The position numbers and the translations under genes are program-made. The notes beneath the pieces are model-generated. The model made no database searches. It was given only the letters and a program-made list of their open reading frames with translations, and was not told the DNA's origin. Of a stretch of DNA of 9,112 nt, positions 1 to 6,028 are shown in pieces (position 1 is the stretch's first letter; every line of letters begins with the position of its first letter). This stretch comes from Firmicutes bacterium HGW-Firmicutes-10 (GTDB lineage: Bacteria > Bacillota_I > Bacilli_A > Erysipelotrichales > Erysipelotrichaceae), in contig PHAF01000075.1 of NCBI GenBank assembly GCA_002841605.1, positions 1 through 9,112 of the forward strand. Reading direction: 5' to 3'.

Positions 1-520
1 CATAGGTCAAATTTTCTCAGGTCATAATGCATTGACTTACCTAAGTCTCTTAACAGTGTTATTTGTGTACATCCTTATTTACAAGACATCCCTAGGACTT
101 CGAATTCGTTCTGTTGGTGAAAATCCGCATGCTGCAGAATCTGTTGGTGTCAAAGTTATTAGAACTAAGGTAATTGCATTAATAATCGGAGGAGTCATTG
201 CCTCATTTGGTGGTATGTATATGTCGATGGGTTACCTTCCATTCTTTACAAGAGATATGGTCAGTGGACGTGGTTTTATCGGGATTGCGGCCCAAAATCT
301 CGGTGGGGGTGTGCCGTTGTATTCCTTGATTGCTGCTCTGTTTTTTGGATCAGCGGATGCTATTTCCAATGTTTTTCAAACACTTCGCATTCCAGCTGAA
401 TTTATGCAGATGTTACCATATGTCGTAACGATTATCGGATTAATGTTTGTAGGTACTACCACTAAGGACAGTAAAGAAAAAGTGAAGAAAATAAAAGAAA
501 TTAAAGGAGAAACTGTATGA
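1..520 (+). CDS. Nucleoside-type ABC transporter permease, C-terminal part (5' end outside the window)
   Basis: Integral membrane permease of a BmpA/Nup-type ABC importer (BPD_transp_2 family), which with a lipoprotein receptor, an ATPase and a second permease imports nucleosides. The reading frame is already open at base 2 and has no stop upstream, so the gene starts left of the window; about 172 residues are present out of roughly 300 usual for the family. Visible signatures are the cytoplasmic loop GLRIRSVGENPHAAESVGV, which contacts the ATPase, the Gly-rich stretch GFIGIAAQNLGGG, and the closing segment ALFFGSADAISNVFQ followed by a PYVVTIIGL membrane helix. The tail is Lys-rich, as expected for a cytoplasmic C terminus. 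The stop overlaps the next start (ATGA, 517-520), and AAAGGAG at 504-510 lies inside this gene and serves the next one. The downstream salvage enzymes support nucleosides as substrate; the exact substrate cannot be read. Confidence 0.9.
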   Translation, partial: IGQIFSGHNALTYLSLLTVLFVYILIYKTSLGLRIRSVGENPHAAESVGVKVIRTKVIALIIGGVIASFGGMYMSMGYLPFFTRDMVSGRGFIGIAAQNLGGGVPLYSLIAALFFGSADAISNVFQTLRIPAEFMQMLPYVVTIIGLMFVGTTTKDSKEKVKKIKEIKGETV

Positions 521-1473
521 AAAAAATACCCCTGATCATCGATTGCGATCCAGGCCATGATGATGCAATTGCTTTGCTGATTGCATTAGCAAGTGATAAG
601 TTTGATTTAAAAGGAATAACCACTGTTGGAGGAAATCAAACAGTTGAAAAAACCACATCTAATGCACTTAAGATATTGGAGCTTGTTGGCAGAACTGATG
701 TTCCGGTTGTAAGCGGTAGAAGCAATCCAATGATGAGCAAACTTCGAGTAGCTGAAGATGTTCATGGTGCGAGTGGTATGGATGGACCTGTTTTACCAGA
801 ACCCAAGACTTTGCCACTTAATATGAACGTTGTTGATTTCATTGCAGAGCAAGTACAACTGAGTGAAGATCCCTTTGTTTTGGTTGCAGTTGGTCCATTT
901 ACAAATATTGGTACATTTCTATTAGCGTATCCACATCTGCATCATAAGATTGAAAAGATCCATGTTATGGGTGGTGGGATTTATGAAGGAAATCGAACTC
1001 AGTTAGCAGAGTTTAATGTATGGAACGATCCTGAATCTGCGAAAGTTGTAACAGACTCCAAAATCCCAGTCCATTTCTTTGGGTTGGATGTAACTCATAA
1101 GGCACTGATAAGGCAAGATGAATTCCACCTTTTTAGAGATGAAAAAGGACCGATTTTTCAATTTGTAGCAGACTTGCTTGATTTCTATTCAATTTGCTAT
1201 GTAAACGAGAGAAAATTGGAAGGGTGTCCTATGCATGATTCATGCGCTGTAGCAAGTTTGATCGATCCAAATATGTTTAATGGATACGATGCCTTCATCG
1301 ATATTGATATTGAAGGTTCAAGAACACGGGGATCCTGTATCGTCGATATTCGCCCAATAGAACGACGAATGGGTCAAAACAATGGAGTATTTTACATGAA
1401 TGTTGATAGACTGAAATTTTTGAGATTAATAATTGAATCTTGCCAAAAACTTGAGCAAGATTTAAAGAATTGA
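517..1473 (+). CDS. Nucleoside hydrolase 1 (inosine-uridine preferring type, His-containing)
   Basis: Cytoplasmic N-ribohydrolase (IU_nuc_hydro family) that cleaves ribonucleosides to free base and ribose. The 318-residue length is normal. Calcium and ribose ligands are in place: DCDPGHDDA at residues 9-17, N40, VGPFTN ending at N130, E165 and N167 in AEFNVWNDPESA, and D241 in MHDSCAV. Base-pocket His candidates are H83 (VHGASGMDG), H194 (GLDVTH) and H240, so this copy keeps the His set seen in well-studied pyrimidine and inosine-uridine hydrolases. The ATG at 517 overlaps the permease stop by four bases and has AAAGGAG at 504-510 at good spacing. It is the second visible gene of the salvage operon and is followed by a paralogue after nine bases. 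Family assignment is firm; whether it prefers uridine, cytidine or inosine is not readable. Confidence 0.95.
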   Translation: MKKIPLIIDCDPGHDDAIALLIALASDKFDLKGITTVGGNQTVEKTTSNALKILELVGRTDVPVVSGRSNPMMSKLRVAEDVHGASGMDGPVLPEPKTLPLNMNVVDFIAEQVQLSEDPFVLVAVGPFTNIGTFLLAYPHLHHKIEKIHVMGGGIYEGNRTQLAEFNVWNDPESAKVVTDSKIPVHFFGLDVTHKALIRQDEFHLFRDEKGPIFQFVADLLDFYSICYVNERKLEGCPMHDSCAVASLIDPNMFNGYDAFIDIDIEGSRTRGSCIVDIRPIERRMGQNNGVFYMNVDRLKFLRLIIESCQKLEQDLKN

Positions 1474-1482
1474 GGTAAGAAA

Positions 1483-2415
1483 ATGAGAAAACATATAGTA
1501 ATTGATTGTGATCCTGGAATTGATGATGCCATTGCATTACTCATGGCATTTGCAAGTGACAAACTAAATATAGTAGGCTTAACTACGGTTTTTGGTAACA
1601 ATTCTGTTGAGTTGACCACCAAAAATGCGCTCATCTTGAATGATACGTTCAATTTGAAAACAAATGTTTACAAAGGTGCAGCCAAAGCTCTCTACATGCC
1701 TAACAAGAAATTCGGCGATTTTCACGGCAAGAACGGAATGGGAAATGTTGAATTTGCATACCCAGTAAGCAAAGAAAATGAAGAGTATGCTTGGGATGCA
1801 ATTTATCGTGAAGCAAAGAAATACAATGGTGAACTAACAGTTGTAACGCTGGGACCGGTTACCAACATCGCAATAGCTTTATTTAAGTATGAAGATTTAC
1901 ATCTGTATATTAAAGAAATTATCATGATGGCTGGTACGACAACGGTTGGCAATGAGCGCCCGTTTAGTGAAGCAAACGTAGTATCTGACCCACATGCAAT
2001 GCAAGTAGTTTTAAATTCCGGGATTCCATTAACAATGATTGGATTAAATGCAACGGAAACAACCCGTATGACCGAAGAAGAGCATGATTTAATTCTAGAC
2101 AAGAAAGAAGATATTCTGCCGGAAGTTCGTGGAATGCTTCGGCACTATAAGAATATTCAAAACACTTTAGGCTCACCTGGGATGGTCATTCATGATGCTG
2201 CAGCAATCTTCGCTGTTATAGATCCTGAAAGCGCAGTATCGGAAGTCTTCAACGTTGAAGTTGAACTAACAAATAATGCAATGTTTGGACGAACAATTGT
2301 TGATATTCGCCGTCACTCTAGATTGCCAAAAAACTGCAGGGTAGTTGAGAGAATAGATAAAGATAATTACCTAAAAACTCTAAAAGAAACGTTGGCGTGG
2401 AAAGGAAACCAGTAA
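1483..2415 (+). CDS. Nucleoside hydrolase 2 (divergent paralogue)
   Basis: Second N-ribohydrolase of the same family, 310 residues. It has DCDPGIDDA at residues 8-16, N39-N40, FHGKNGMG with H81, LGPVTN ending at N128, SEANVVSDP with E163 and N165, and IHDAAAIFAVIDP with H237 and D238, so the metal site is complete and an active enzyme is expected. It differs from copy 1 at the GLDVTH position, where it reads GLNATETT (residues 187-194): the His is replaced by Glu192. It also has EAN instead of EFN around the ribose-binding Asn. These changes suggest different base preference, which is inference. The ribosome site is GAGGT within 1472-1476, overlapping the previous stop, and the start is ATG at 1483. 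The stop TAA at 2413-2415 shares one base with the next start (TAATG). Confidence 0.94.
   Translation: MRKHIVIDCDPGIDDAIALLMAFASDKLNIVGLTTVFGNNSVELTTKNALILNDTFNLKTNVYKGAAKALYMPNKKFGDFHGKNGMGNVEFAYPVSKENEEYAWDAIYREAKKYNGELTVVTLGPVTNIAIALFKYEDLHLYIKEIIMMAGTTTVGNERPFSEANVVSDPHAMQVVLNSGIPLTMIGLNATETTRMTEEEHDLILDKKEDILPEVRGMLRHYKNIQNTLGSPGMVIHDAAAIFAVIDPESAVSEVFNVEVELTNNAMFGRTIVDIRRHSRLPKNCRVVERIDKDNYLKTLKETLAWKGNQ
2401..2406 (+). promoter_or_regulatory. Ribosome binding site that sets the phosphorylase start
   Basis: AAAGGA lies 8 bases before the ATG at 2415, inside the end of nucleoside hydrolase 2. It favours that ATG over an in-frame GTG at 2397, which has no comparable site and would add six residues (MERKPV) that resemble nothing in the family. 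Confidence 0.65.
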
Positions 2416-3155
2416 TGACTGATACATTAGTAAAAAAGATGCATCACATTGATGTTTTTCCGGGAGAAGTTGGTCGCTATGTTTTGTTGCCTGGTGATCC
2501 ATTTAGAACGGACTTGATTGCATCATTTTTTGAAAATCCCCAACTTATCGCACATAAACGAGAACATAAAACATGGATAGGAACACTTCATGGCAGACGT
2601 GTAGCGGTGACTTCGACTGGAATGGGTTGCCCTTCTGCGGCAATAGCCATTGAGGAATTAATTCGTGCAGGGGCAGATACTTTTATTCGAATCGGAACTG
2701 CAGGTAGAGTCAATGAGGCATCGAAGTCTAAGGATTTGGATGGAGTAATATGTACTGGAGCAGTACGTGATGAAGGAACTACAATTCATTATGTACCCAT
2801 AGAATATCCCGCTATCGCAGATAGACACTTAGTTGATGCCTTAGCAAAGGCAGTTAAAAAGAATGGTAAAAACTATTTAGAAGGTATAGCACAAACTAAA
2901 GACTCTTATTACGGACAGCATGAGCCTTTCATTATGCCAAATGAAGATAGACTAGTCTCACGATGGAAGGCTTGGGAACGTTCTAACGTTGTATGTTCTG
3001 AGATGGAATCTGCTGCGCTATTTGTAGTAGCTTCAATAAAAGGCGCAAGAGCTGCGTCAATCATGTCATTTAGAAACATGGAAGACACCATTCAAATCGT
3101 TTGTGATGCTTTAAAGACTATCATGGACATGGATGACAAAATTGATATTAAATGA
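2415..3155 (+). CDS. Nucleoside phosphorylase, uridine-phosphorylase-like (PNP/UDP family), altered base pocket
   Basis: Cytoplasmic PNP/UDP-family enzyme of 246 residues, expected to convert a nucleoside plus phosphate to base plus ribose-1-phosphate. The family signature STGMGCPSAAIAIEEL is at residues 67-82. Phosphate-site residues fit the uridine phosphorylase pattern: GDP at 27-29, R31, R49, and R92 and T95 in RIGTAG. The ribose-binding SEMESA motif is at 196-201. Two features depart from E. coli uridine phosphorylase. The uracil-recognising Gln-x-Arg reads GQHE (167-170), keeping Gln but losing Arg. The stretch after RAASIMSF is about 15 residues shorter, removing the flap that carries a second base-site Arg. 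Uridine phosphorylase-like is the closest call, but specificity is open. The start ATG shares one base with the preceding TAA, and the gene ends the operon before the terminator at 3207-3230. Confidence 0.88.
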   Translation: MTDTLVKKMHHIDVFPGEVGRYVLLPGDPFRTDLIASFFENPQLIAHKREHKTWIGTLHGRRVAVTSTGMGCPSAAIAIEELIRAGADTFIRIGTAGRVNEASKSKDLDGVICTGAVRDEGTTIHYVPIEYPAIADRHLVDALAKAVKKNGKNYLEGIAQTKDSYYGQHEPFIMPNEDRLVSRWKAWERSNVVCSEMESAALFVVASIKGARAASIMSFRNMEDTIQIVCDALKTIMDMDDKIDIK

Positions 3156-3206
3156 GACTAGTTTTCTAAGTTTCTTTTGAGTCTTTCGTATAATTTAGTC
3201 AGAAAC

Positions 3207-3230
3207 GGGATGGCAAAGCCATCCTTTTTT
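3207..3230 (+). terminator. Rho-independent terminator of the nucleoside salvage operon
   Basis: GGATGGC (3208-3214), loop AAA, GCCATCC (3218-3224), then six T (3225-3230). The 7-bp stem is perfect and the T-run immediate. It lies 52 bases after the phosphorylase stop and ahead of the acetyltransferase, so it separates the two transcription units. Confidence 0.9.
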
Positions 3231-3308
3231 GTAATCAAATGCGCACTTAACATCGATACGAAGTATATTGAATTGAAATACTCAAATAGGAGTGATAGGA
3301 TAAATAAC

Positions 3309-3317
3309 GAGGGTGAG
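3309..3317 (+). promoter_or_regulatory. Ribosome binding site that sets the GNAT start
   Basis: GAGGGTGAG sits just upstream of ATG 3321 (a second in-frame ATG is at 3327). The open frame continues upstream to 3177, but that would place the terminator hairpin inside the gene and gives residues without family likeness, so the start at 3321 is preferred. Confidence 0.7.
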
Positions 3318-3320
3318 AAC

Positions 3321-3833
3321 ATGAGCATGGTAATTAGAGATATGAGAATGGATGATTGTCAGAAGATTTCTGAAGCATTTAAACTTCAAGGCTGGAACAA
3401 ACCGGAAGCACTATATCAACAGTATTTTATCGACATTCAACAAAGAAAAAGAGATGTGATCATTGCGGAGAGAAACAACGAGTTTGCCGGATATGTGACG
3501 ATACTGTGGACATCCGATTATCCTTCGTTTAGAGAAAACAACATTCCGGAGATCGTCGATCTCAACGTATTGATAAAATACAGAAATCGGGGAATCGCTA
3601 CTTTGTTAATCAAGGAAGCCGAAAGCAGGATTTTTAGAATCTCTGATGTTGCCGGGATTGGCGTTGGACTGACCCCTGATTATGGCTTGGCTCAAAAACT
3701 CTATGTTCAACAAGGTTATATACCCGATGGAAAGGGTGTATGGGCCAAGGGAAGATATCTCAATTATGGAACAGAAATCATGATCGATGATGATGTTGTT
3801 TTGTATTTTACGAAAAAGGTTGGTGACATTTAA
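3321..3833 (+). CDS. GNAT-family N-acetyltransferase
   Basis: Predicted acetyl-CoA-dependent N-acetyltransferase of 170 residues, the usual size for a single GNAT domain. The order of elements fits: an N-terminal IRDMRMDDCQKISEAF strand-helix, a middle strand EFAGYVTILW (54-63), then EIVDLNVLIKYRNRGIATLLIKEAE holding the acetyl-CoA pyrophosphate loop R-N-R-G-I-A at 88-93, and a late AQKLYVQQGY (124-133) that is the typical motif B helix before the Gly-Tyr turn. A late strand ends the domain near VVLYFTKK. The substrate cannot be told. It stands alone: an operon terminator is just upstream, and a minus-strand tRNA converges on its 3' end. A weak promoter candidate is TTGAAA 3273-3278, 17 bases, TAGGAT 3296-3301, but it would leave only about a dozen leader bases. 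Confidence 0.85.
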   Translation: MSMVIRDMRMDDCQKISEAFKLQGWNKPEALYQQYFIDIQQRKRDVIIAERNNEFAGYVTILWTSDYPSFRENNIPEIVDLNVLIKYRNRGIATLLIKEAESRIFRISDVAGIGVGLTPDYGLAQKLYVQQGYIPDGKGVWAKGRYLNYGTEIMIDDDVVLYFTKKVGDI

Positions 3834-3896
3834 AGCATATCAACTGATTTGTATATCTCTTAAGAAACTTAAAATGAACTGCTTTTTAGGGGACAT

Positions 3897-3918
3897 AAAA
3901 AAACACCCGAAGGTGTTA
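3897..3918 (-). terminator. Rho-independent terminator of the tRNA-Gln transcript
   Basis: Read on the minus strand: AACACC (3917-3912), tetraloop TTCG, GGTGTT (3907-3902), continuing into a T-run that extends to 3897. The UUCG loop is a particularly stable tetraloop. It begins 10 bases past the encoded CCA of the tRNA. On the plus strand the hairpin is followed by AATTTG rather than a T-run, so it is not a good terminator for the acetyltransferase. Confidence 0.85.
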
Positions 3919-3926
3919 ATTTGTCA

Positions 3927-4001
3927 TGGCTGGGGTAAAAGGATTCGAACCTTTGAATGTCAGAGTCAGAGTCTGATGCCTTACCGCTTGGCGATACCCC
4001 A
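3927..4001 (-). tRNA. tRNA-Gln, anticodon CTG, CCA encoded
   Basis: The minus strand folds as a complete 75-base tRNA. Acceptor TGGGGTA pairs with TACCCCA, followed by discriminator G and an encoded CCA (3929-3927). The D arm is GCC/GGC with loop AAGCGGTAA; the anticodon arm is TCAGA, loop CTCTGAC, TCTGA; the variable loop is CATTC; the T arm is AAAGG/CCTTT with loop TTCGAAT. The anticodon CTG occupies 3969-3967 and reads only CAG. The U1-A72 first pair is the feature by which bacterial GatCAB amidotransferase recognises tRNA-Gln (established knowledge). A TTG-anticodon tRNA-Gln would be needed elsewhere for CAA. It is divergent from gltX and has its own terminator. Confidence 0.95.
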
Positions 4002-4025
4002 AAGTATGTGCAATCTTGCAAGTTC

Positions 4026-4037
4026 TATTATATAATA
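4026..4037. promoter_or_regulatory. Palindromic -10 element between divergent tRNA-Gln and gltX
   Basis: TATTATATAATA is a perfect 12-base palindrome giving TATAAT on the plus strand (4031-4036, toward gltX, ATG at 4062) and on the minus strand (4032-4027, toward the tRNA whose 5' end is 4001). Distances suit both starts. The -35 boxes are poor: GTGCAA at 4008-4013 is the best for gltX at 17 bases, and nothing good is seen for the tRNA. It may be simply AT-rich spacer. Confidence 0.4.
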
Positions 4038-4061
4038 AAAAACGCACAGGAGTGAGAAAAT

Positions 4062-5519
4062 ATGAAAAAAGTTCGAACACGTTTTGCCCCAAGCCCGACC
4101 GGATACATGCACATCGGTAATTTACGCACCGCCCTATACGAATATCTGGTCGCTAAGAAAGATAACGGAGACTTTATTTTAAGGATTGAAGATACCGATC
4201 AAAATCGTCTGGTCGAAGGTTCCGTGGACATTATCTACGATACCCTCAATCAAGTCGGCTTGCACTATGATGAAGGACCCGACCGCCCGGGTGACTTTGG
4301 ACCCTACGTTCAATCCGAGCGTTTACCCATGTATAAAAAATATGCGGATGAGCTGGTAGAGAAGGGTGGAGCACACGTCTGCTTTTGTGATGAATCCGTT
4401 ATTCAAGCGCAACGGGACGCGGCCGAAGCTGCCGGAGTACCGTTTAAATTCCAGGATCCCTGTCATCATTTGAGCATCGAGGATGTTAATGATCGAATGG
4501 CGAATGAAGCTTATGTTATACGCCAAACGATACAACCTGGCGCATCCACGGTATTTCACGATGAAGTATACGGAGACATCGAAGTCGACCGCGAAATACT
4601 GGACGAACAAGTCCTGTTAAAAAGCGATGGCTTCCCGACCTATAACTTCGCTAACGTCATCGATGATCACCAGATGGAAATCAGTCATGTCGTCCGTGGT
4701 AACGAATATTTATCATCCACACCCAAATACAACCTGATATATGAAAGTTTCGGATGGGAAAAGCCGAAGTACGTTCACTTGCCTCCGGTCATGAAAGATG
4801 AGCAACACAAACTGTCCAAACGTAACGGCGATGCTTCATTTCAGGACTTGGTTTCTAAAGGATACTTGCCGGAAGCGATTTTAAACTACATCGCACTGTT
4901 GGGATGGAGTCCTGAAACCAATCAGGAAATCTATACCCTGGAAGAGTTGACCAAGGTGTTTAGTGTTGCGCGCATCAGTAAGTCACCCGCCATCTTTGAC
5001 ATCGATAAACTCAAATGGATGAACGGAATGTACTTAAGAGCCATGTCTCTTGATCAGTTTCATGCGATTTGTCTTCCTTATTACAAAGATGCCATCAAGC
5101 GTGAATGTGATTTGAAAGAAGTAAGTAAGATCCTTCAACAACGCCTGACCATTTTAAGCGAAATTCCGGAAATGGTTGATTTTATCGATACACTCGCAGA
5201 TTATGATGTAACGATGTTCTATCATCCGAAAATGAAGACCAATCGTGAAATCAGTATTCTGGCACTTGAAGAATCACTGAATGTATACTCTACCATCGAA
5301 AACTGGAACAGCGTGGATGAGATTCATCAGAAGCTATCGGAAACTCCGGCTCGCTTAGGGGTAAAGAACGGGCAGTTCTACTGGCCAATCCGTACAGCGG
5401 TTACCGGAAAACAATTCACTCCGGGAGGGGCACTGGAAATCCCTTATATTCTGGGGAAAGATGAAACCATCCGACGTACACACATCGGACTGGAAAAGTT
5501 AAGACAAGCAATGGAGTAA
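4062..5519 (+). CDS. gltX: Glutamyl-tRNA synthetase (GluRS)
   Basis: Class I aminoacyl-tRNA synthetase that charges tRNA-Glu, and in bacteria lacking GlnRS also mischarges tRNA-Gln for GatCAB. At 485 residues it is full length. The Rossmann catalytic domain opens with RFAPSPTGYMHIGNLRTALY (HIGH signature as HIGN, 17-20), then RIEDTD (41-46) and the YNFANVIDDHQMEISHVVRG block; the KMSKS loop is KLSKR (250-254). A zinc knuckle of the E. coli type is complete: C107, C109, C134, H136, with the same 24-residue spacing between the second and third ligands. The C-terminal half is the helical anticodon-binding cage. The start is ATG 4062 behind AGGAGTGAG (4048-4056). It is transcribed alone, ending in the hairpin at 5518-5541, and is divergent from tRNA-Gln(CUG). 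Whether it is discriminating cannot be judged by eye. Confidence 0.97.
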   Translation: MKKVRTRFAPSPTGYMHIGNLRTALYEYLVAKKDNGDFILRIEDTDQNRLVEGSVDIIYDTLNQVGLHYDEGPDRPGDFGPYVQSERLPMYKKYADELVEKGGAHVCFCDESVIQAQRDAAEAAGVPFKFQDPCHHLSIEDVNDRMANEAYVIRQTIQPGASTVFHDEVYGDIEVDREILDEQVLLKSDGFPTYNFANVIDDHQMEISHVVRGNEYLSSTPKYNLIYESFGWEKPKYVHLPPVMKDEQHKLSKRNGDASFQDLVSKGYLPEAILNYIALLGWSPETNQEIYTLEELTKVFSVARISKSPAIFDIDKLKWMNGMYLRAMSLDQFHAICLPYYKDAIKRECDLKEVSKILQQRLTILSEIPEMVDFIDTLADYDVTMFYHPKMKTNREISILALEESLNVYSTIENWNSVDEIHQKLSETPARLGVKNGQFYWPIRTAVTGKQFTPGGALEIPYILGKDETIRRTHIGLEKLRQAME

Positions 5520-5541
5520 AGGCTGAAAATCAGCCTTTTTT
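5518..5541 (+). terminator. Rho-independent terminator after gltX
   Basis: AAAGGCTGA, loop AAA, TCAGCCTTT forms a perfect 9-bp stem starting within the stop codon, with T at 5536-5541. It lies 7 bases before the TTGACA of the PadR promoter, so the two units are insulated. Confidence 0.9.
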
Positions 5542-5548
5542 ATTATGG

Positions 5549-5577
5549 TTGACAAACATTTCAAAGGGGAGTATGCT
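5549..5577 (+). promoter_or_regulatory. Sigma-A type promoter of the PadR-cupin-permease operon
   Basis: Consensus TTGACA at 5549-5554, a spacer of exactly 17 bases, then TATGCT at 5572-5577 (4 of 6 matches). The predicted start is about 5584, just before the inverted repeat at 5590-5612. It is the best -35/-10 pair in the window. Confidence 0.75.
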
Positions 5578-5589
5578 AAATGCGTAATC

Positions 5590-5612
5590 ACTATATACAT
5601 AATGTATATAGT
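5590..5612 (+). promoter_or_regulatory. Perfect 23-base inverted repeat, probable PadR operator
   Basis: ACTATATACAT, one central A, then ATGTATATAGT: eleven bases of exact complementarity on each side. It starts about 13 bases after the -10 box and ends directly before the AGGAGG ribosome site (5613-5618). ACAT/ATGT half-site elements recur in PadR-family operators, though often in the order ATGT-spacer-ACAT. Position and symmetry fit autorepression by a dimeric winged-helix protein encoded next door. As RNA it could also form a hairpin abutting the ribosome site. Confidence 0.75.
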
Positions 5613-5625
5613 AGGAGGATAAACG

Positions 5626-6018
5626 ATGAAAGATAAACAAGCCATCTTCTGTAATGACAAATCTCACCACATGGAACGGTTTCTGGAAGTGTGTCTGTTG
5701 TTATTGCTTTACGATGAGATCGGCTATGGCTATGGACTTATCGAGCAACTCGTTAACTTCGGTTTTTCACCGGAAGATTTAAATGTCAGTACCCTTTATC
5801 GTACCTTACGCAAAATGGAAGGTGAAGGATTGGTCACTTCGCTGTGGGAAGAAAGTGATCAAGGACCAAAGCGCCGGGTATATGAAATCACACTGGAGGG
5901 TAAAGAAAATCTCGATCAGTGGATCAAAATATTAAAGATGAGAAAAAGCAAAATTGAGAATCTGATCGTCCAATATGACAAAAAGATCGTGGATACAACA
6001 TCCGATCTGTCGGATTGA
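5626..6018 (+). CDS. PadR-family transcriptional regulator
   Basis: Winged-helix DNA-binding repressor of 130 residues, expected to act as a dimer on the inverted repeat just upstream. Family features: LEVCLLLLLYDEIGYGYGLIEQL (helix 1-2 and the YGY turn, about 20-42), recognition helix region VSTLYRTLRKMEGEGLV (54-70), the wing with W74 and GPKRRVYEIT (80-89), and a C-terminal dimerisation helix rich in Lys from about 95. It is somewhat longer than minimal PadR proteins. The N terminus carries C9, H14, H15 and then C23, which could bind a metal or thiol ligand (inference). The start ATG 5626 has AGGAGG seven bases upstream. It is the first gene of the operon; the next starts 10 bases after its stop. 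The effector is unknown. Confidence 0.93.
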   Translation: MKDKQAIFCNDKSHHMERFLEVCLLLLLYDEIGYGYGLIEQLVNFGFSPEDLNVSTLYRTLRKMEGEGLVTSLWEESDQGPKRRVYEITLEGKENLDQWIKILKMRKSKIENLIVQYDKKIVDTTSDLSD

Positions 6019-6028
6019 AAGGGGCCAT

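Noticed and set aside
32..34. TTG as the start of the permease
   Set aside because: The frame is open to the window edge and the family needs over 100 more N-terminal residues; this TTG is an internal Leu codon.
2397..2399. GTG start for the phosphorylase
   Set aside because: It lacks a ribosome site, whereas ATG 2415 has AAAGGA at good spacing and gives the normal N terminus.
3189..3194. Consensus TATAAT after the salvage operon
   Set aside because: There is no acceptable -35 at 16-18 bases, and a strong terminator lies right downstream, so it could not drive the acetyltransferase.
3156..3206. GACTA and TAGTC arms after the phosphorylase stop
   Set aside because: Five-base arms about 35 bases apart in AT-rich DNA are expected by chance; nothing else is seen in this spacer.
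3177..3320. N-terminal extension of the acetyltransferase
   Set aside because: It spans a strong terminator hairpin and has no family likeness; ATG 3321 has a clear ribosome site.
3832..3887. AAAGCA and TGCTTT arms ending in five T after the acetyltransferase
   Set aside because: The arms are six bases and about 43 bases apart; too weak to call a terminator.
3787..4035. 82-residue plus-strand open frame overlapping the end of the acetyltransferase and the tRNA
   Set aside because: It runs through the tRNA-Gln gene and its terminator on the opposite strand, has no ribosome site and no recognisable domain.
5975..6028. Upstream start for the cupin inside the PadR gene
   Set aside because: It has no ribosome site and gives an atypical extension; ATG 6029 follows GAAAGGGG.
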